A stretch of DNA of 49,080 nucleotides from Clostridiales bacterium (GCA_012838995.1 DUOD01000007.1:1-49080); one strand, 5' to 3'. Positions 8,336-16,734 are shown, counted from the stretch's first letter. A program made the numbers and translations. The notes: generated from the sequence alone by a model not told the origin.

Positions 8336-9991
8336 GTGGCAATATCAGAAAAGAGGCTATACCAGAGGTATTCCGTTATTCTCCACCAAGGGGACAGGGG
8401 CTATGAAATCTCGGAAGGAAAGCAACCCACCGGATACGCCAAAATCGAGATAAGAAGCAATAACGGTAGGATGACGGCGCTGTTCCAGAACCTTAAACAA
8501 ATAGATGATGTCAAGGGTTTTTATAAAGCGTACATAGTTTCAAAGAGCGGCGGCAGTGTAACGCCCGTTAAAGTGGGCCTGGTAGAAGTGGATAAGTGGG
8601 GCAAGGGAAATATTGAATGGCGGTTCAATCCCTCCGATGTAGGGGGGAGCGGCCTGGACATAGAAAAGTTCAACATAGTAACCTTGGTGCACATACCGGA
8701 AACATTGGATAAGGATGCAAATATCCGTTTTCCCTTGGTGGGTCATTTAAAAAAGGGCATCAGTGTGCAGTGGAAGGAGGAAGTTATAAAACAGCTGATG
8801 GCCATTGCAGGTATTATGCCCGGTATTTTAAATCCAGAGCCTGAACAGGATGAAGCTGAACAAGACCTAGGGGCAAAACTGCGGGACAAAACCGAGGATA
8901 AGGCGGTTGGAGGGACCGGGGACTGGGGCGAAGGTGAAATACAAGTTAATGGAGACACATTAAGTTCAGATGAAGTTAATGTTAATGGGGATACTTATAG
9001 TGAATACCACGGGCTGCCGTTGGATAAAGTCGATGACTTGCCTGAGACTGCGCAGCTTAAAGGAGACGAACCGGAAGAACGGTTTGAGGCTGCAAAGTCC
9101 CGGGGGCAGGACAGCCGTGGGGACGTTGGGGATGACGCCCCGGAGAGGGGGGACAAAGAAGGATACGCAAGGGAGCGCTTTGATACCCTAAGGGATAGTC
9201 ATGATGACAGACGAGGTGATGAAGATACCCCGGACAAAGCCAATGGAGAGACAGCCGGCATCCAAACTCAACACCGTGATACACACCAAAGCCCGGCGGA
9301 TGATGATGTTCAAAGAACGGGGCAGGACGATACCCGGGATAAAGTATATGACGAGGATCGAAGGAGAGAGCAGGAGGATGCCCGGGATGAAGCATATGAT
9401 GGGGCACAAAGAGCAGGGCAGGACGGTGTCGGTAGCGAAGCATATGAGAGGGATCAAAGGGAAAAACGGGATGATGTCGGTATCCGGGGGGAAGACTTTG
9501 GGGACAGAAACAAATATGCCAGCTGGTATGCAGCCGACAAGGGCCAGGTAGGTTATCGGACCTATGGTTACAGCTTTTGGGATAGAATGGAATGGTATTA
9601 TAAGCGGTTATTCAACTCATATATGTCGGTGCAGCCCTTTGAAAAGGAAATGAAAGACGTTGAATGGATAAGGGTGGACATACACAAAAACTATAATCCC
9701 GCCTATGGCCAGAACTATTTCATGAACCAGTTTTACGGCTTTATGGCAAACCCCTATGATCATTATATTATAGGTTTGCAGCGGCAAGAGGGAAAACCGA
9801 AATACATAATTTACGGCATGCCGGGCAGATATATCAGGGAAGAACAGCCCTTTGGCGGCCAAACGGGATATACATACTGGCAGCCTGCCAAGGGTCAACA
9901 ACAATACCCGGGAGCCTTTGGCTATTGGATGGCCTATATAGATGTTATAAGCGGTACAATAGCCTTTCCCGAAAAACCTACGTATTTGTAA
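8336..9991 (+). CDS. conserved clostridial-type protein of unknown function with a charged repetitive middle
   Basis: The GTG at 8336 follows a G-rich ribosome site (GGGGGG), so I prefer it to the ATG at 8312, which has none; the product is 551 residues. Residues about 1-165 form a globular domain (RLYQRYSVILHQGDRGYEI at the start, later GYAKIEIRSNNGR). Residues about 170-390 are an acidic, Asp/Arg/Glu/Gln-rich low-complexity region with loose repeats such as AYDGAQRAGQDG. The last 140 residues are aromatic and globular (NPYDHYIIGLQ, YIIYGMPGRYIREEQPFGG). Similar N- and C-terminal segments occur, as I recall, in uncharacterised Clostridia proteins. No signal peptide or membrane span is visible. 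Function unknown. Confidence 0.85.
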   Translation: MAISEKRLYQRYSVILHQGDRGYEISEGKQPTGYAKIEIRSNNGRMTALFQNLKQIDDVKGFYKAYIVSKSGGSVTPVKVGLVEVDKWGKGNIEWRFNPSDVGGSGLDIEKFNIVTLVHIPETLDKDANIRFPLVGHLKKGISVQWKEEVIKQLMAIAGIMPGILNPEPEQDEAEQDLGAKLRDKTEDKAVGGTGDWGEGEIQVNGDTLSSDEVNVNGDTYSEYHGLPLDKVDDLPETAQLKGDEPEERFEAAKSRGQDSRGDVGDDAPERGDKEGYARERFDTLRDSHDDRRGDEDTPDKANGETAGIQTQHRDTHQSPADDDVQRTGQDDTRDKVYDEDRRREQEDARDEAYDGAQRAGQDGVGSEAYERDQREKRDDVGIRGEDFGDRNKYASWYAADKGQVGYRTYGYSFWDRMEWYYKRLFNSYMSVQPFEKEMKDVEWIRVDIHKNYNPAYGQNYFMNQFYGFMANPYDHYIIGLQRQEGKPKYIIYGMPGRYIREEQPFGGQTGYTYWQPAKGQQQYPGAFGYWMAYIDVISGTIAFPEKPTYL

Positions 9992-10167
9992 ACCCTTTCA
10001 CAAGACCATGACTACATAGCATTAGCTACACCGTATAATATATAGTCTAAAAAATACAAAGCCGGATTTAGGCAAAAGGCAGGGTATGGGCAATCAAAAT
10101 ATCAAGGCTTAAAGTTCAACTTTCCGGTTCCTTTGCTGTCCTTAAGAAAAAGGTTAAATTAAGCTGT

Positions 10168-10217
10168 AAAAAAGAGCGGGGAGACTGTTTTGAGTAACAG
10201 TTCCCCGCTCTTTTTTT
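10168..10217 (+). terminator. intrinsic terminator after the 8336-9991 gene
   Basis: GAGCGGGGA-G-ACTGTT pairs with AACAGTTCCCCGCTC around TTGAGT, leaving one bulged G, and TTTTTTT follows. An A-run precedes the stem, so it could work in both directions. It lies in a 424-base gap (9992-10415) that is otherwise AT-rich and contains one palindrome. Confidence 0.85.
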
Positions 10218-10328
10218 AAGTATTATTATAAATCAAACCAAAGTATAACCAATACCATACCAAAGGATACTTTCTAATCTTTTGGAATAACAATACACTA
10301 TATATACCAAATCCCAAAATTTATCAAC

Positions 10329-10347
10329 AATAACTATATATGTTATT
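10329..10347. promoter_or_regulatory. AT-rich palindrome upstream of the secreted-protein gene
   Basis: AATAAC and GTTATT flank TATATAT, giving a near-perfect 19-bp dyad about 70 bases before the next start codon. TTATGCATAA, a second perfect 10-bp palindrome, follows at 10350-10359. Position and symmetry suggest an operator, with no direct evidence. Confidence 0.3.
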
Positions 10348-10415
10348 AATTATGCATAAATTCCACTTAAAAAAATATACTAACATCAAGTAAAAAATTC
10401 CAAGGAGGTGAACAG

Positions 10416-11246
10416 ATGGGCAGGAGAATATTTACTCTGTGCCTCATATTGGCCCTTTTCTTTTCATTATCGGCATCAAGCAGCTATTCTTCAGCCTCCG
10501 TTGCCAGCAGTGCAAGGCTTAGAATTGTGGAATCCAAGGATGCCCTTTTGGCGGTAAAAGAAGCACCCCCGGAATTGGGCGCTAAGTCGGACAATGGCCA
10601 TTTGCTTACCGGGCAAAGCAGGTATTTTGCAGTTAAAATCTATACCATAAAAAACAATTCTTCCAATACCATGGATGTTAAGCTGAAGTGTACCAAATCC
10701 TTCGATGATGCCAGGGTGTATATATACACAGGCAAGGACAAGCCGGTTAAATGGCAGAAATGGAAAACCCTCAAACCGGGAAAAAGCATAAAGGCAATTG
10801 TGTTAGTTCAAGGCAGTCGTCAACTTCCCGGCAAAGTGCCTTTGGAGCTTAAGGGAAAATGGAAATGGGGCAGTGCAAAGGTGTGGTGGTCGTTTGATGC
10901 TACGGAAAATCAACAGGTTATAGAAGAGGTCGGGCCGAAGGTGGATGAGCAACCAACCGATGAACAGCCAACAAGCGGACAGTTAAAGGAGAATATAGAA
11001 ACAAAGGTAGAAACAAGCCAGGATGAAACAAAGGATACGGAGCAAGAAAATATCGAGAAACGGGATAAAGATACAAAGGATGAAGGGCAGCAACAAAAAG
11101 ATACAAAGGATGAAGGGCAGCAACAAGATGTAGGGGAGCAGCAAAAGGAGAGTAAAGAACAGCAGCAGGACACCGGCGACGATCCCCAAGACATTGTGCA
11201 AAATAGCGATTTGATGGAAGAAACAAAAGAAAACGGTGACCATTAG
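10416..11246 (+). CDS. secreted protein with beta-type domain and acidic repetitive tail
   Basis: This 276-residue protein starts at an ATG with AAGGAGGTG just upstream. Residues 1-30 are a signal peptide ending near SASVASSA. The following about 140 residues include SARLRIVESKDALLAV and IKNNSSNTMDVKLKC, which resemble the N-terminus and the 'KNNS' strand of the two short secreted proteins at 15118 and 15984, so I place it tentatively with that family. From about residue 175 the tail is Glu/Lys/Asp/Gln-rich and contains KDTKDEGQQQ twice in tandem, encoded by a 30-bp direct repeat. No LPXTG motif or C-terminal membrane span is present. Probably exported; role unknown. Confidence 0.8.
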   Translation: MGRRIFTLCLILALFFSLSASSSYSSASVASSARLRIVESKDALLAVKEAPPELGAKSDNGHLLTGQSRYFAVKIYTIKNNSSNTMDVKLKCTKSFDDARVYIYTGKDKPVKWQKWKTLKPGKSIKAIVLVQGSRQLPGKVPLELKGKWKWGSAKVWWSFDATENQQVIEEVGPKVDEQPTDEQPTSGQLKENIETKVETSQDETKDTEQENIEKRDKDTKDEGQQQKDTKDEGQQQDVGEQQKESKEQQQDTGDDPQDIVQNSDLMEETKENGDH

Positions 11247-11370
11247 GCAGAGTGATATGCTTTTAGACTGATAGACGCAAAAGGGCTAATGGATGCAAAG
11301 AGAGGCTAAATATTGTAAATATCGATTAACAAAGGGGAAAAGTCTGGACAAGCGGGAAAATGACCGCAAA

Positions 11371-11388
11371 TCACAATCTTAATTGTGA
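11371..11388. promoter_or_regulatory. perfect inverted repeat before the sensor kinase gene
   Basis: TCACAAT-CTTA-ATTGTGA has 7-bp perfect arms and lies 48 bases before the kinase start. It looks like an operator for a dimeric regulator. A small mRNA hairpin is the alternative. Confidence 0.4.
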
Positions 11389-11435
11389 GTAATGACAAAA
11401 CAAAGCAATGCCCAATACAAGGAGGGCGGATACCA

Positions 11436-13157
11436 ATGTATAAGTGGATGGAAAACAGGCTTTTCAAAAAAACCTTGGACAAAATTGAAAAAGCGGCCGT
11501 TATTTACAGGTATATATCCTGGCTGGTTACGTCGGCCTTCTATTTAAGCGAGCCCAGGATGGATATTTCCTTTAAAATAGGCGTTGTGGCGGCATTGTTC
11601 ATTGCCATGGTGATATCCGCAAAAATATACATCAACTTGAGGGACGGAAAACTTTACTACTTTTTGGTATTTGCAGAGGTAATTGGCATAAGCTTTCTAA
11701 TCATACCAACCGGGGGCTTGAACAGCCCCTTTATTTGGTATGCTCTAAACCCAATACTTAATGCCGCATTGTCCGACCGACCCTTGTTATGTTGGACGGT
11801 TAACTTGGTCTTTTTAGCCGGCATAACGGTGATGAGCACTGTGTTCTTCAGACCCCTGTATTTATCGACTATCCTGTACGGTATAAGACCCACAGCCCTT
11901 ATTTTCATCCTTATCACCGTTGCCATTCGGCTTTCCTCCAGGATATTAAAGACCCTGTCGAGTCAGGCAGAAATACTTAGGCAGCAAAAGAAGGAACTGA
12001 TGGAGGCCAATGCCCAGCTGGAAGAATCAATAGATCATATCACCTCCCTTTACCATATGACCGAGGCCTTAACCGTCAGTACCGCCATAGAACAGATGAT
12101 CCATATCTTTTTGGTATATGCCAAACGGATTGTCAAAGGAGATATAATCGCTCTTTTGATAAAGAAGGACAGGCTGGGTTATCAATTGCTGGAGGATGAT
12201 CTCTTTATCATATACAAGGATGATATTCCCATAATAAACCGGCAAGCCTTTAAAGACATTATGCTGGACTATATTAATAATTTGGACGGTGGCCAGACGA
12301 TTATAGAACGGGATCTGGACACAATTGAACCCGGGCATGTGCTGATGACCGGCATAACCAGCGGCGGATGTTGTTACGGTGCCCTGGCACTGTTCGGCAA
12401 TGAAGTTGAACGGGACAGTAAATGTCAGCACCGCACCATGGCCTTTCTAGGCAGTATGTGCGGCGTTGCCATAGACAGGATCAAAAGCGTGGATATGCAA
12501 AACCACGTGCTGTTGGCCGAGGAACAAAAACGGATATCCAATGAGATGCATGATGTTGTATCCCATAATCTATTCAGTATCATCTATTGCAGCCAACAGC
12601 TATTAAATACTACGGACATGGCCCCCGAAAGGATGCGGGAAAAACTGACCGCCATCCGGGATACGGCCTCCATTGCCGCTAAGGAACTCAGAAAGTGTAT
12701 ATATAACCTCAACAACAAGGACGTTAATTATTTCGAAATAATGGGCGTATATTTAGGCAAACTTAAGGTATTGAACAATCTGGACATACATTTTAAAAAC
12801 GGGCTTACCCATGTCGATATGCCCAGTCCAAAGGTGCAGTACAGTATCTACAGGCTGGTTAGGGAGGCGGTGGGTAACGGTGTGCACCATGGAAAATGCA
12901 GTAAAATAAAGATTGATATATCCAGGGCGGGCAATGATATCAAGGTGTTGGTAGAGGATAACGGCATAGGATTCAATATTAAAGACACTTATGGGGAAAA
13001 TAAAGGCGGCCTGGGCTTAACCAACATCCATGCAGTGGCAAGGTCGGCCGGAGGCCGTGTTGACATACAAAGCCATATTGGAAGGGGTACAAGGTTAACC
13101 TGCACCATCCCTATCAATGATACCCATGCAATGGATAATAAGGAGGTAGTAGGATGA
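11436..13157 (+). CDS. membrane sensor histidine kinase, NarL/DegS-type (HisKA_3)
   Basis: I start it at the ATG at 11436 because GGAGGG precedes it by nine bases; the in-frame GTG at 11385 has no ribosome site. The 573-residue protein has five or six membrane spans in residues about 25-190, a coiled coil (QAEILRQQKKELMEANAQL), a GAF-like middle and a C-terminal kinase core. The phospho-accepting His is His372 in RISNEMHDVVSHNLFS. ATP-binding boxes are REAVGNGVHHG, VEDNGIGF and GGLGLTNIHAV. It overlaps the response regulator by four bases. The stimulus is unknown; the multi-span sensor with no large extracellular loop suggests a membrane or intracellular signal. Confidence 0.93.
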   Translation: MYKWMENRLFKKTLDKIEKAAVIYRYISWLVTSAFYLSEPRMDISFKIGVVAALFIAMVISAKIYINLRDGKLYYFLVFAEVIGISFLIIPTGGLNSPFIWYALNPILNAALSDRPLLCWTVNLVFLAGITVMSTVFFRPLYLSTILYGIRPTALIFILITVAIRLSSRILKTLSSQAEILRQQKKELMEANAQLEESIDHITSLYHMTEALTVSTAIEQMIHIFLVYAKRIVKGDIIALLIKKDRLGYQLLEDDLFIIYKDDIPIINRQAFKDIMLDYINNLDGGQTIIERDLDTIEPGHVLMTGITSGGCCYGALALFGNEVERDSKCQHRTMAFLGSMCGVAIDRIKSVDMQNHVLLAEEQKRISNEMHDVVSHNLFSIIYCSQQLLNTTDMAPERMREKLTAIRDTASIAAKELRKCIYNLNNKDVNYFEIMGVYLGKLKVLNNLDIHFKNGLTHVDMPSPKVQYSIYRLVREAVGNGVHHGKCSKIKIDISRAGNDIKVLVEDNGIGFNIKDTYGENKGGLGLTNIHAVARSAGGRVDIQSHIGRGTRLTCTIPINDTHAMDNKEVVG

Positions 13158-13777
13158 TAAGGATAGCCGTAGTGGACGACCATCCCCTGGTCAGGGAGGG
13201 TATAGAAGCGGTGTTGGGATGCCAACCGGATATGGAGATAGTAGGTTATGCAGGATCTTTGCAAGAAGCAAGGAAACTTATAGCCACCAAAAATCCGGAT
13301 ATGGTATTGTTGGATTTAAAGATAGGTGATGAACATGGCCTGGATTTGGTAAAGGATATAAGGGCAAGGAACCATGAATGTGCAATCGTGGTGCTCACCG
13401 CCTTTTTCGACGGTCAGGATATAAAAAGGGCCATGGATCTTAATATAAAAGGGTTTCTTTTAAAGGAGGCACTGCCTGAGGAAATGGTGGCTGCCGTAAG
13501 GATAGTTAGCAAAGGCAGGTCATATATAGATCCGGATATTATGGAGGAAATATTGAACAAAAAGAAGGACCACGGCCTCGATCAGCTAACCCCCCGGGAG
13601 GTGGACGTGCTGAAGGCAGTGGCCAAGGGAATGAACAACCGGGAAATCGCCAGCAATCTATTTGTAACCGAAAGCACGGTTAAAAAGCATATCAGTCAGA
13701 TCCTATCTAAGCTGGAGTTAAAGGACAGAACACAAGCGGCATTGTTTGCCATCAAGAACGGGATAGTTCACCTTTAA
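13154..13777 (+). CDS. NarL/LuxR-family response regulator
   Basis: This 207-residue protein has a complete receiver domain: acidic pair Asp8-Asp9 (VVDDHPLVREG), phospho-acceptor Asp54 (MVLLDLKIGDE), Thr in VLTAF and Lys in FLLKEA. A LuxR-type helix-turn-helix follows (LTPREVDVLKAVAKGM, then TESTVKKHISQILSKL). It is translationally coupled to the kinase before it (ATGA overlap) and should be its partner. Its last 26 bases overlap the convergent signal peptidase gene. Because the surface-protein genes next door carry TACC-N4-GGTA inverted repeats of the sort NarL-family proteins recognise, I infer that they are its targets. Confidence 0.94.
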   Translation: MIRIAVVDDHPLVREGIEAVLGCQPDMEIVGYAGSLQEARKLIATKNPDMVLLDLKIGDEHGLDLVKDIRARNHECAIVVLTAFFDGQDIKRAMDLNIKGFLLKEALPEEMVAAVRIVSKGRSYIDPDIMEEILNKKKDHGLDQLTPREVDVLKAVAKGMNNREIASNLFVTESTVKKHISQILSKLELKDRTQAALFAIKNGIVHL

Positions 13778-14885
13778 TCCGCCGGATTCTTTGGCGTATA
13801 ACCTTGGCGGTACTTTTGCGCATTTTTTTATCCAATACAGGGTACAGCATCAGCGGCAGGCCGGGTATAAGGGATATTACTATAAGGGCCAGCCAATAGC
13901 TGCGTTGGGCTAAGACGTGTATCCAATCAAGGGGTAGCAGCGGGAAAAACATGCCCACCCTGATGGAGGAGTTATAATCCCCCGGATTTAACGCCTTCAC
14001 CGTCATTTGAGTTTCGACATACTGCCCGGGTTTTAAGATAAGCTTGTCCCGGCTAAAAGAAATTTGTTCATCATCGGTGGTAATGGACACCAAAAGAGGG
14101 AAAAAACCGTTATTATTAAACTCGGCCAGGGGACGATCTACCTCGTCACCTATCTTCAACACCCCCACATTGCTGCCCATCAAAGCAGCCTCTTCGGTCT
14201 CTGAAACACCGTATGAAAGGTTTAGATGCTGGCTGGTGGCCAGCATACTGGCGCCTACCATAACGGCTATGGTAAGGCCGCTGAAAAAATATATTAGCTG
14301 CATATCCAAACTTTCGGTCTTTTCGGTCTTAGCATGTTTCCCCTTTTTAGTGTTTTTTAATTCGCCTACGGCTATGATGACTGCCAGTATAACGGCTATA
14401 ATAGGCAGCAGTAATTGGCTGTTTTTGGACTGTTCGGCGTACAGGGCCAGATGCCCCAACAGAGGTATCTTAAGGGGTTTGCCCCTCAGTACCAAGGCCT
14501 TGCCGGCAATCCATTCGGGTTTTATGGGAGGTATACCCATATCCTCTTGATCGGTCCGTTCATTGGCATCGCCCTTGGTGATAAACCCGTCCCTGGCATT
14601 GCCGTCGGTAATCCTGTGCATCATCCAATCATTGATTATATAGTTCCCCTCTTCCACTCTGAATACGATTATGTCCTTTGTTGATAGGGAATCCTTTGAC
14701 GAGAATTCATTAAGAATTACCAAATCTCCCCTTTCCAGCTGGGGATACATACTGTTTGATCTAATGGCCGTCATTAAAAAGGGCTGTTTGGCGACGATGG
14801 TGCCGACGGCGGATACCGCCATAAAGGCAGCGATAACGTATATTATTATCGTGACAACCAGCTTGAATATCTTTGTGGACTTCAT
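13752..14885 (-). CDS. sipW: SipW-type (ER-type) signal peptidase I with extended C-terminal domain
   Basis: This 377-residue membrane protein starts at 14885 with AAGGAGG eight bases upstream on the minus strand. An N-terminal span (residues about 7-30) precedes the catalytic Ser45 in IRSNSMYPQLERGD. As in the archaeal/ER class, the second key residue appears to be a His (His90 in WMMHRITD) rather than Lys, followed by GFITKGDANERTDQE. After two more spans there is an extracytoplasmic beta-rich segment of about 120 residues and a last span (WLALIVISLIPGLPLMLYPV), longer than Bacillus SipW (about 190 residues). SipW enzymes process TasA/camelysin-type proteins, and two such genes lie divergently next to it. 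Confidence 0.9.
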   Translation of the reverse strand: MKSTKIFKLVVTIIIYVIAAFMAVSAVGTIVAKQPFLMTAIRSNSMYPQLERGDLVILNEFSSKDSLSTKDIIVFRVEEGNYIINDWMMHRITDGNARDGFITKGDANERTDQEDMGIPPIKPEWIAGKALVLRGKPLKIPLLGHLALYAEQSKNSQLLLPIIAVILAVIIAVGELKNTKKGKHAKTEKTESLDMQLIYFFSGLTIAVMVGASMLATSQHLNLSYGVSETEEAALMGSNVGVLKIGDEVDRPLAEFNNNGFFPLLVSITTDDEQISFSRDKLILKPGQYVETQMTVKALNPGDYNSSIRVGMFFPLLPLDWIHVLAQRSYWLALIVISLIPGLPLMLYPVLDKKMRKSTAKVIRQRIRRIKGELSRS

Positions 14886-14977
14886 GGATTTCGCCTCCTT
14901 TTGTACTATTTACTATTTTATAGCAATTGTTTTTTGGACAAACCCCTCTTTGGTAGAAAAGATACGGTACTAAAGTA

Positions 14978-14989
14978 TACCATGGGGTA
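14978..14989. promoter_or_regulatory. inverted repeat TACC-N4-GGTA, copy 1
   Basis: TACCATGGGGTA lies between the divergent sipW and secreted-protein genes, 79 bases upstream of the TATAAT of the latter. The same element is at 15844-15855, a wider form (TACC-N7-GGTA) at 16797-16811 and a variant TACT-GTAG-GGTA at 20224-20235. NarL-type regulators bind TACYYMT-like half-sites, so the neighbouring response regulator is a plausible ligand. Confidence 0.45.
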
Positions 14990-15067
14990 CTGCGGTGGGG
15001 TTTTTGGGTGTAAATTGGTGAAATAAAGACTACCCTTTGGCGTGATGTAAATAATTTCAAGGGAAAT

Positions 15068-15073
15068 TATAAT
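15068..15073 (+). promoter_or_regulatory. -10 box TATAAT of the first short secreted-protein gene
   Basis: A perfect TATAAT lies 45 bases before the start codon. The base context 17 bases upstream (ATGTAA) is a poor -35, which fits a promoter that needs an activator. An identical box is at 15934-15939 in the duplicate. Confidence 0.5.
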
Positions 15074-15117
15074 GGGGGTGTGCATGGCACAATAATAATG
15101 ATTTGGAGGTATACAAA

Positions 15118-15663
15118 ATGAGAAAAGGTTTAATCTTAGTAGTAGTACTGCTCTGCGTAGCCGGCCTGATGGCAGCCATGGCTTACACTACGGCAACGGT
15201 TAATAATGATGCGAGCGTGAAATTAACCAATACCAGTCAAGCGCTTTTATCATTATCACCAAGTCCCATTCATAATGCATCATATCTAAAAAAGACTACT
15301 GCTCATTTATTAATAATTGATTTATCGAAGGGATACAATAATGACACCTTTGGTGTTCAACCCTTTAGCGTTTATACTTGGGAAGATCTTTTTAAAGTAA
15401 AGAACAATTCTGAAAACACGGTTAAAGTATCCATAGAATTAGATCCAAAAGCACAGGGAAGGATAAAAGTGTCTGCTAAGGCTGACGATAAATGGGTTTT
15501 ACTCTCGGGCATACATAGCAATGGAAGCGTACTTTCTTTCACCCTCGCACCAAATGCAGAACAATGGGTATCTATGAAGACCGATTCGTTGAATGGTCAT
15601 GTAACAACTTTAAATTATAATTTAATTGTAAGTGCTGAAGCTCAAAGCTCAACACTTAACTGA
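15118..15663 (+). CDS. short secreted surface protein 1 (DUF1102/TasA-camelysin-like)
   Basis: The ATG at 15118 follows GGAGGT by seven bases and gives 181 residues; the TTG at 15103 overlaps the ribosome site and is rejected. Residues 1-26 are a signal peptide of the SipW-cognate style (VVVLLCVAGLMAAMAYTTA). The mature part begins VNNDASVKLTNTS and contains FGVQPFSVYTWEDLFKVKNN, a motif shared with the next gene and with the LPXTG-type protein. A beta-sandwich export substrate of the adjacent SipW peptidase is likely. No anchor motif is present, so it may polymerise or bind the wall non-covalently. The family name is inferred from motifs only. Confidence 0.85.
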   Translation: MRKGLILVVVLLCVAGLMAAMAYTTATVNNDASVKLTNTSQALLSLSPSPIHNASYLKKTTAHLLIIDLSKGYNNDTFGVQPFSVYTWEDLFKVKNNSENTVKVSIELDPKAQGRIKVSAKADDKWVLLSGIHSNGSVLSFTLAPNAEQWVSMKTDSLNGHVTTLNYNLIVSAEAQSSTLN

Positions 15664-15673
15664 TATTAAGATT

Positions 15674-15715
15674 AAGCCATGGACAGGACGGTTCTCCCTG
15701 TCCATGGCTTTTTAT
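15674..15715 (+). terminator. intrinsic terminator after secreted protein 1
   Basis: AAGCCATGGACAGG (15674-15687) pairs perfectly with 15697-15710 around a nine-base loop, followed by TTTTTATTTT. It lies 11 bases after the stop, so the two secreted-protein genes are separate transcription units. Confidence 0.9.
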
Positions 15716-15828
15716 TTTCAATCCATTGTATGGGCAAATAAAGCAACTGTTTTTCTTTCAAACTAAATAAGTATTTAATTACATCAAGGTATGCCGGGCA
15801 TGACTATGCTTTAGTGTCATAAAGCTTA

Positions 15829-16058
15829 TACGGTACAAAAGTATACCATGGGGTACCGCAGTGGGATTTTTGGGTATAAATTGGTGAAGTAAAGACTACC
15901 CTTTGGCGTGATGTAAATAATTTCAAGGGAAATTATAATGGGGGTGTGCATAGCACAAAAATAATGATTTGGAGGTATTCAAGATGAAGAAAAGTTTAGT
16001 TTTAGTAGTAGTGCTGCTGTGCGTTGCCGGCCTGATGGCAGCCATGGCTTATACAAAT
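15829..16058 (+). repeat. copy 2 of the duplicated promoter/leader/signal-peptide segment
   Basis: It matches 14963-15192 without a net gap. Differences are mostly single substitutions; in the hairpin at 15946-15958 the stem TGTGC/GCACA is kept and only the loop changes (ATA for ATG). It includes the inverted repeat at 15844-15855 and TATAAT at 15934-15939. The similarity stops at the mature protein, so promoter and export signal stayed alike while the cargo diverged. Confidence 0.9.
15844..15855. promoter_or_regulatory. inverted repeat TACC-N4-GGTA, copy 2
   Basis: TACCATGGGGTA, identical to 14978-14989 and at the same distance from TATAAT (79 bases). Candidate operator for the locus regulator. 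Confidence 0.45.
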
Positions 16059-16613
16059 GCCTATGTAGCTAACGATGCCAGTATGACAATTGTAGATACA
16101 ACGGATGGTTCGTTGGAATTAGGTACTGTCGGTGGCAAAGGAAATGAGGATTTGACTGCACGAATAGACGAAAATGGTAATTTAGTATTTAATTTTGCTA
16201 AAGGAAATCTTGGCAAAGACTTTGGTTTTCAGCGCAACAGTATTTACGGATGGGAAAGGCTATTCTATGTAAAGAACAATTCATCAGAACCGGTTTGGTA
16301 TACAATTGAAAATGAAGGTTTGACCAATATATGGATCGGACCGGAATGGTGGCTAGGCAATGCGAAAAACCATGATTTTTGGTTTATTACTGATGGGATA
16401 ATTAACCCTAACGCCGGAACTCGCGGTGTAGAAGGATATGCTGTTGTGAATGGCCAGCTGTGGAGAAAATTAGCTCCGGATCAAAAACATCGTATAACGG
16501 TAAAATTCTTCATTGAAGACGATGAAAATGTAACTCTGAATGGAAGAATAATTGTAAAAGCAGCGGCTGGTAACACCATTGGTGATAGGAGTTATTTAAT
16601 GACTGACAAATAA
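15984..16613 (+). CDS. short secreted surface protein 2 (DUF1102/TasA-camelysin-like)
   Basis: The ATG at 15984 follows GGAGGT; the product has 209 residues. The signal peptide (VVVLLCVAGLMAAMAYTNA) is almost the same as in protein 1, and the mature start VANDASMTIVDTTDGSLELG is typical of the family. FGFQRNSIYGWERLFYVKNN is the shared motif. The rest is unlike protein 1 and rich in Trp/Gly (IWIGPEWWLGNAKNHDFWF). It is probably processed by the adjacent SipW peptidase. No C-terminal anchor. It may be an alternative or minor subunit of the same surface structure. Confidence 0.85.
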   Translation: MKKSLVLVVVLLCVAGLMAAMAYTNAYVANDASMTIVDTTDGSLELGTVGGKGNEDLTARIDENGNLVFNFAKGNLGKDFGFQRNSIYGWERLFYVKNNSSEPVWYTIENEGLTNIWIGPEWWLGNAKNHDFWFITDGIINPNAGTRGVEGYAVVNGQLWRKLAPDQKHRITVKFFIEDDENVTLNGRIIVKAAAGNTIGDRSYLMTDK

Positions 16614-16703
16614 ATGTTAATACGGCGTAGGCGTGAACACTGAGGGATTCTCACGGTTCATGGATTCTATTTAAATCTGTATAAGTTTATATAAACCTTG
16701 AAG

Positions 16704-16734
16704 CAGCTGTTACTACGGTAGCGGCTGTTTTTTT
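16704..16734 (+). terminator. intrinsic terminator after secreted protein 2
   Basis: CAGCTGTTAC (16704-16713) pairs with GTAGCGGCTG (16718-16727) with two G-U pairs and a TACG loop, then TTTTTTT. The 383-base gap 16614-16996 also holds a weaker imperfect hairpin near 16631 and the inverted repeat at 16797. Confidence 0.8.

Larger units (their letters stand above)
14963..15192 (+). repeat. copy 1 of a duplicated promoter/leader/signal-peptide segment
   Basis: This segment matches 15829-16058 at an exact offset of 866 bases with no net insertion or deletion. It holds an inverted repeat TACC-ATGG-GGTA (14978-14989), a TATAAT (15068-15073), a small TGTGC-ATG-GCACA hairpin (15080-15092), the GGAGGT ribosome site, the start codon and the signal-peptide codons. 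Similarity falls away where the mature protein begins. Confidence 0.9.
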
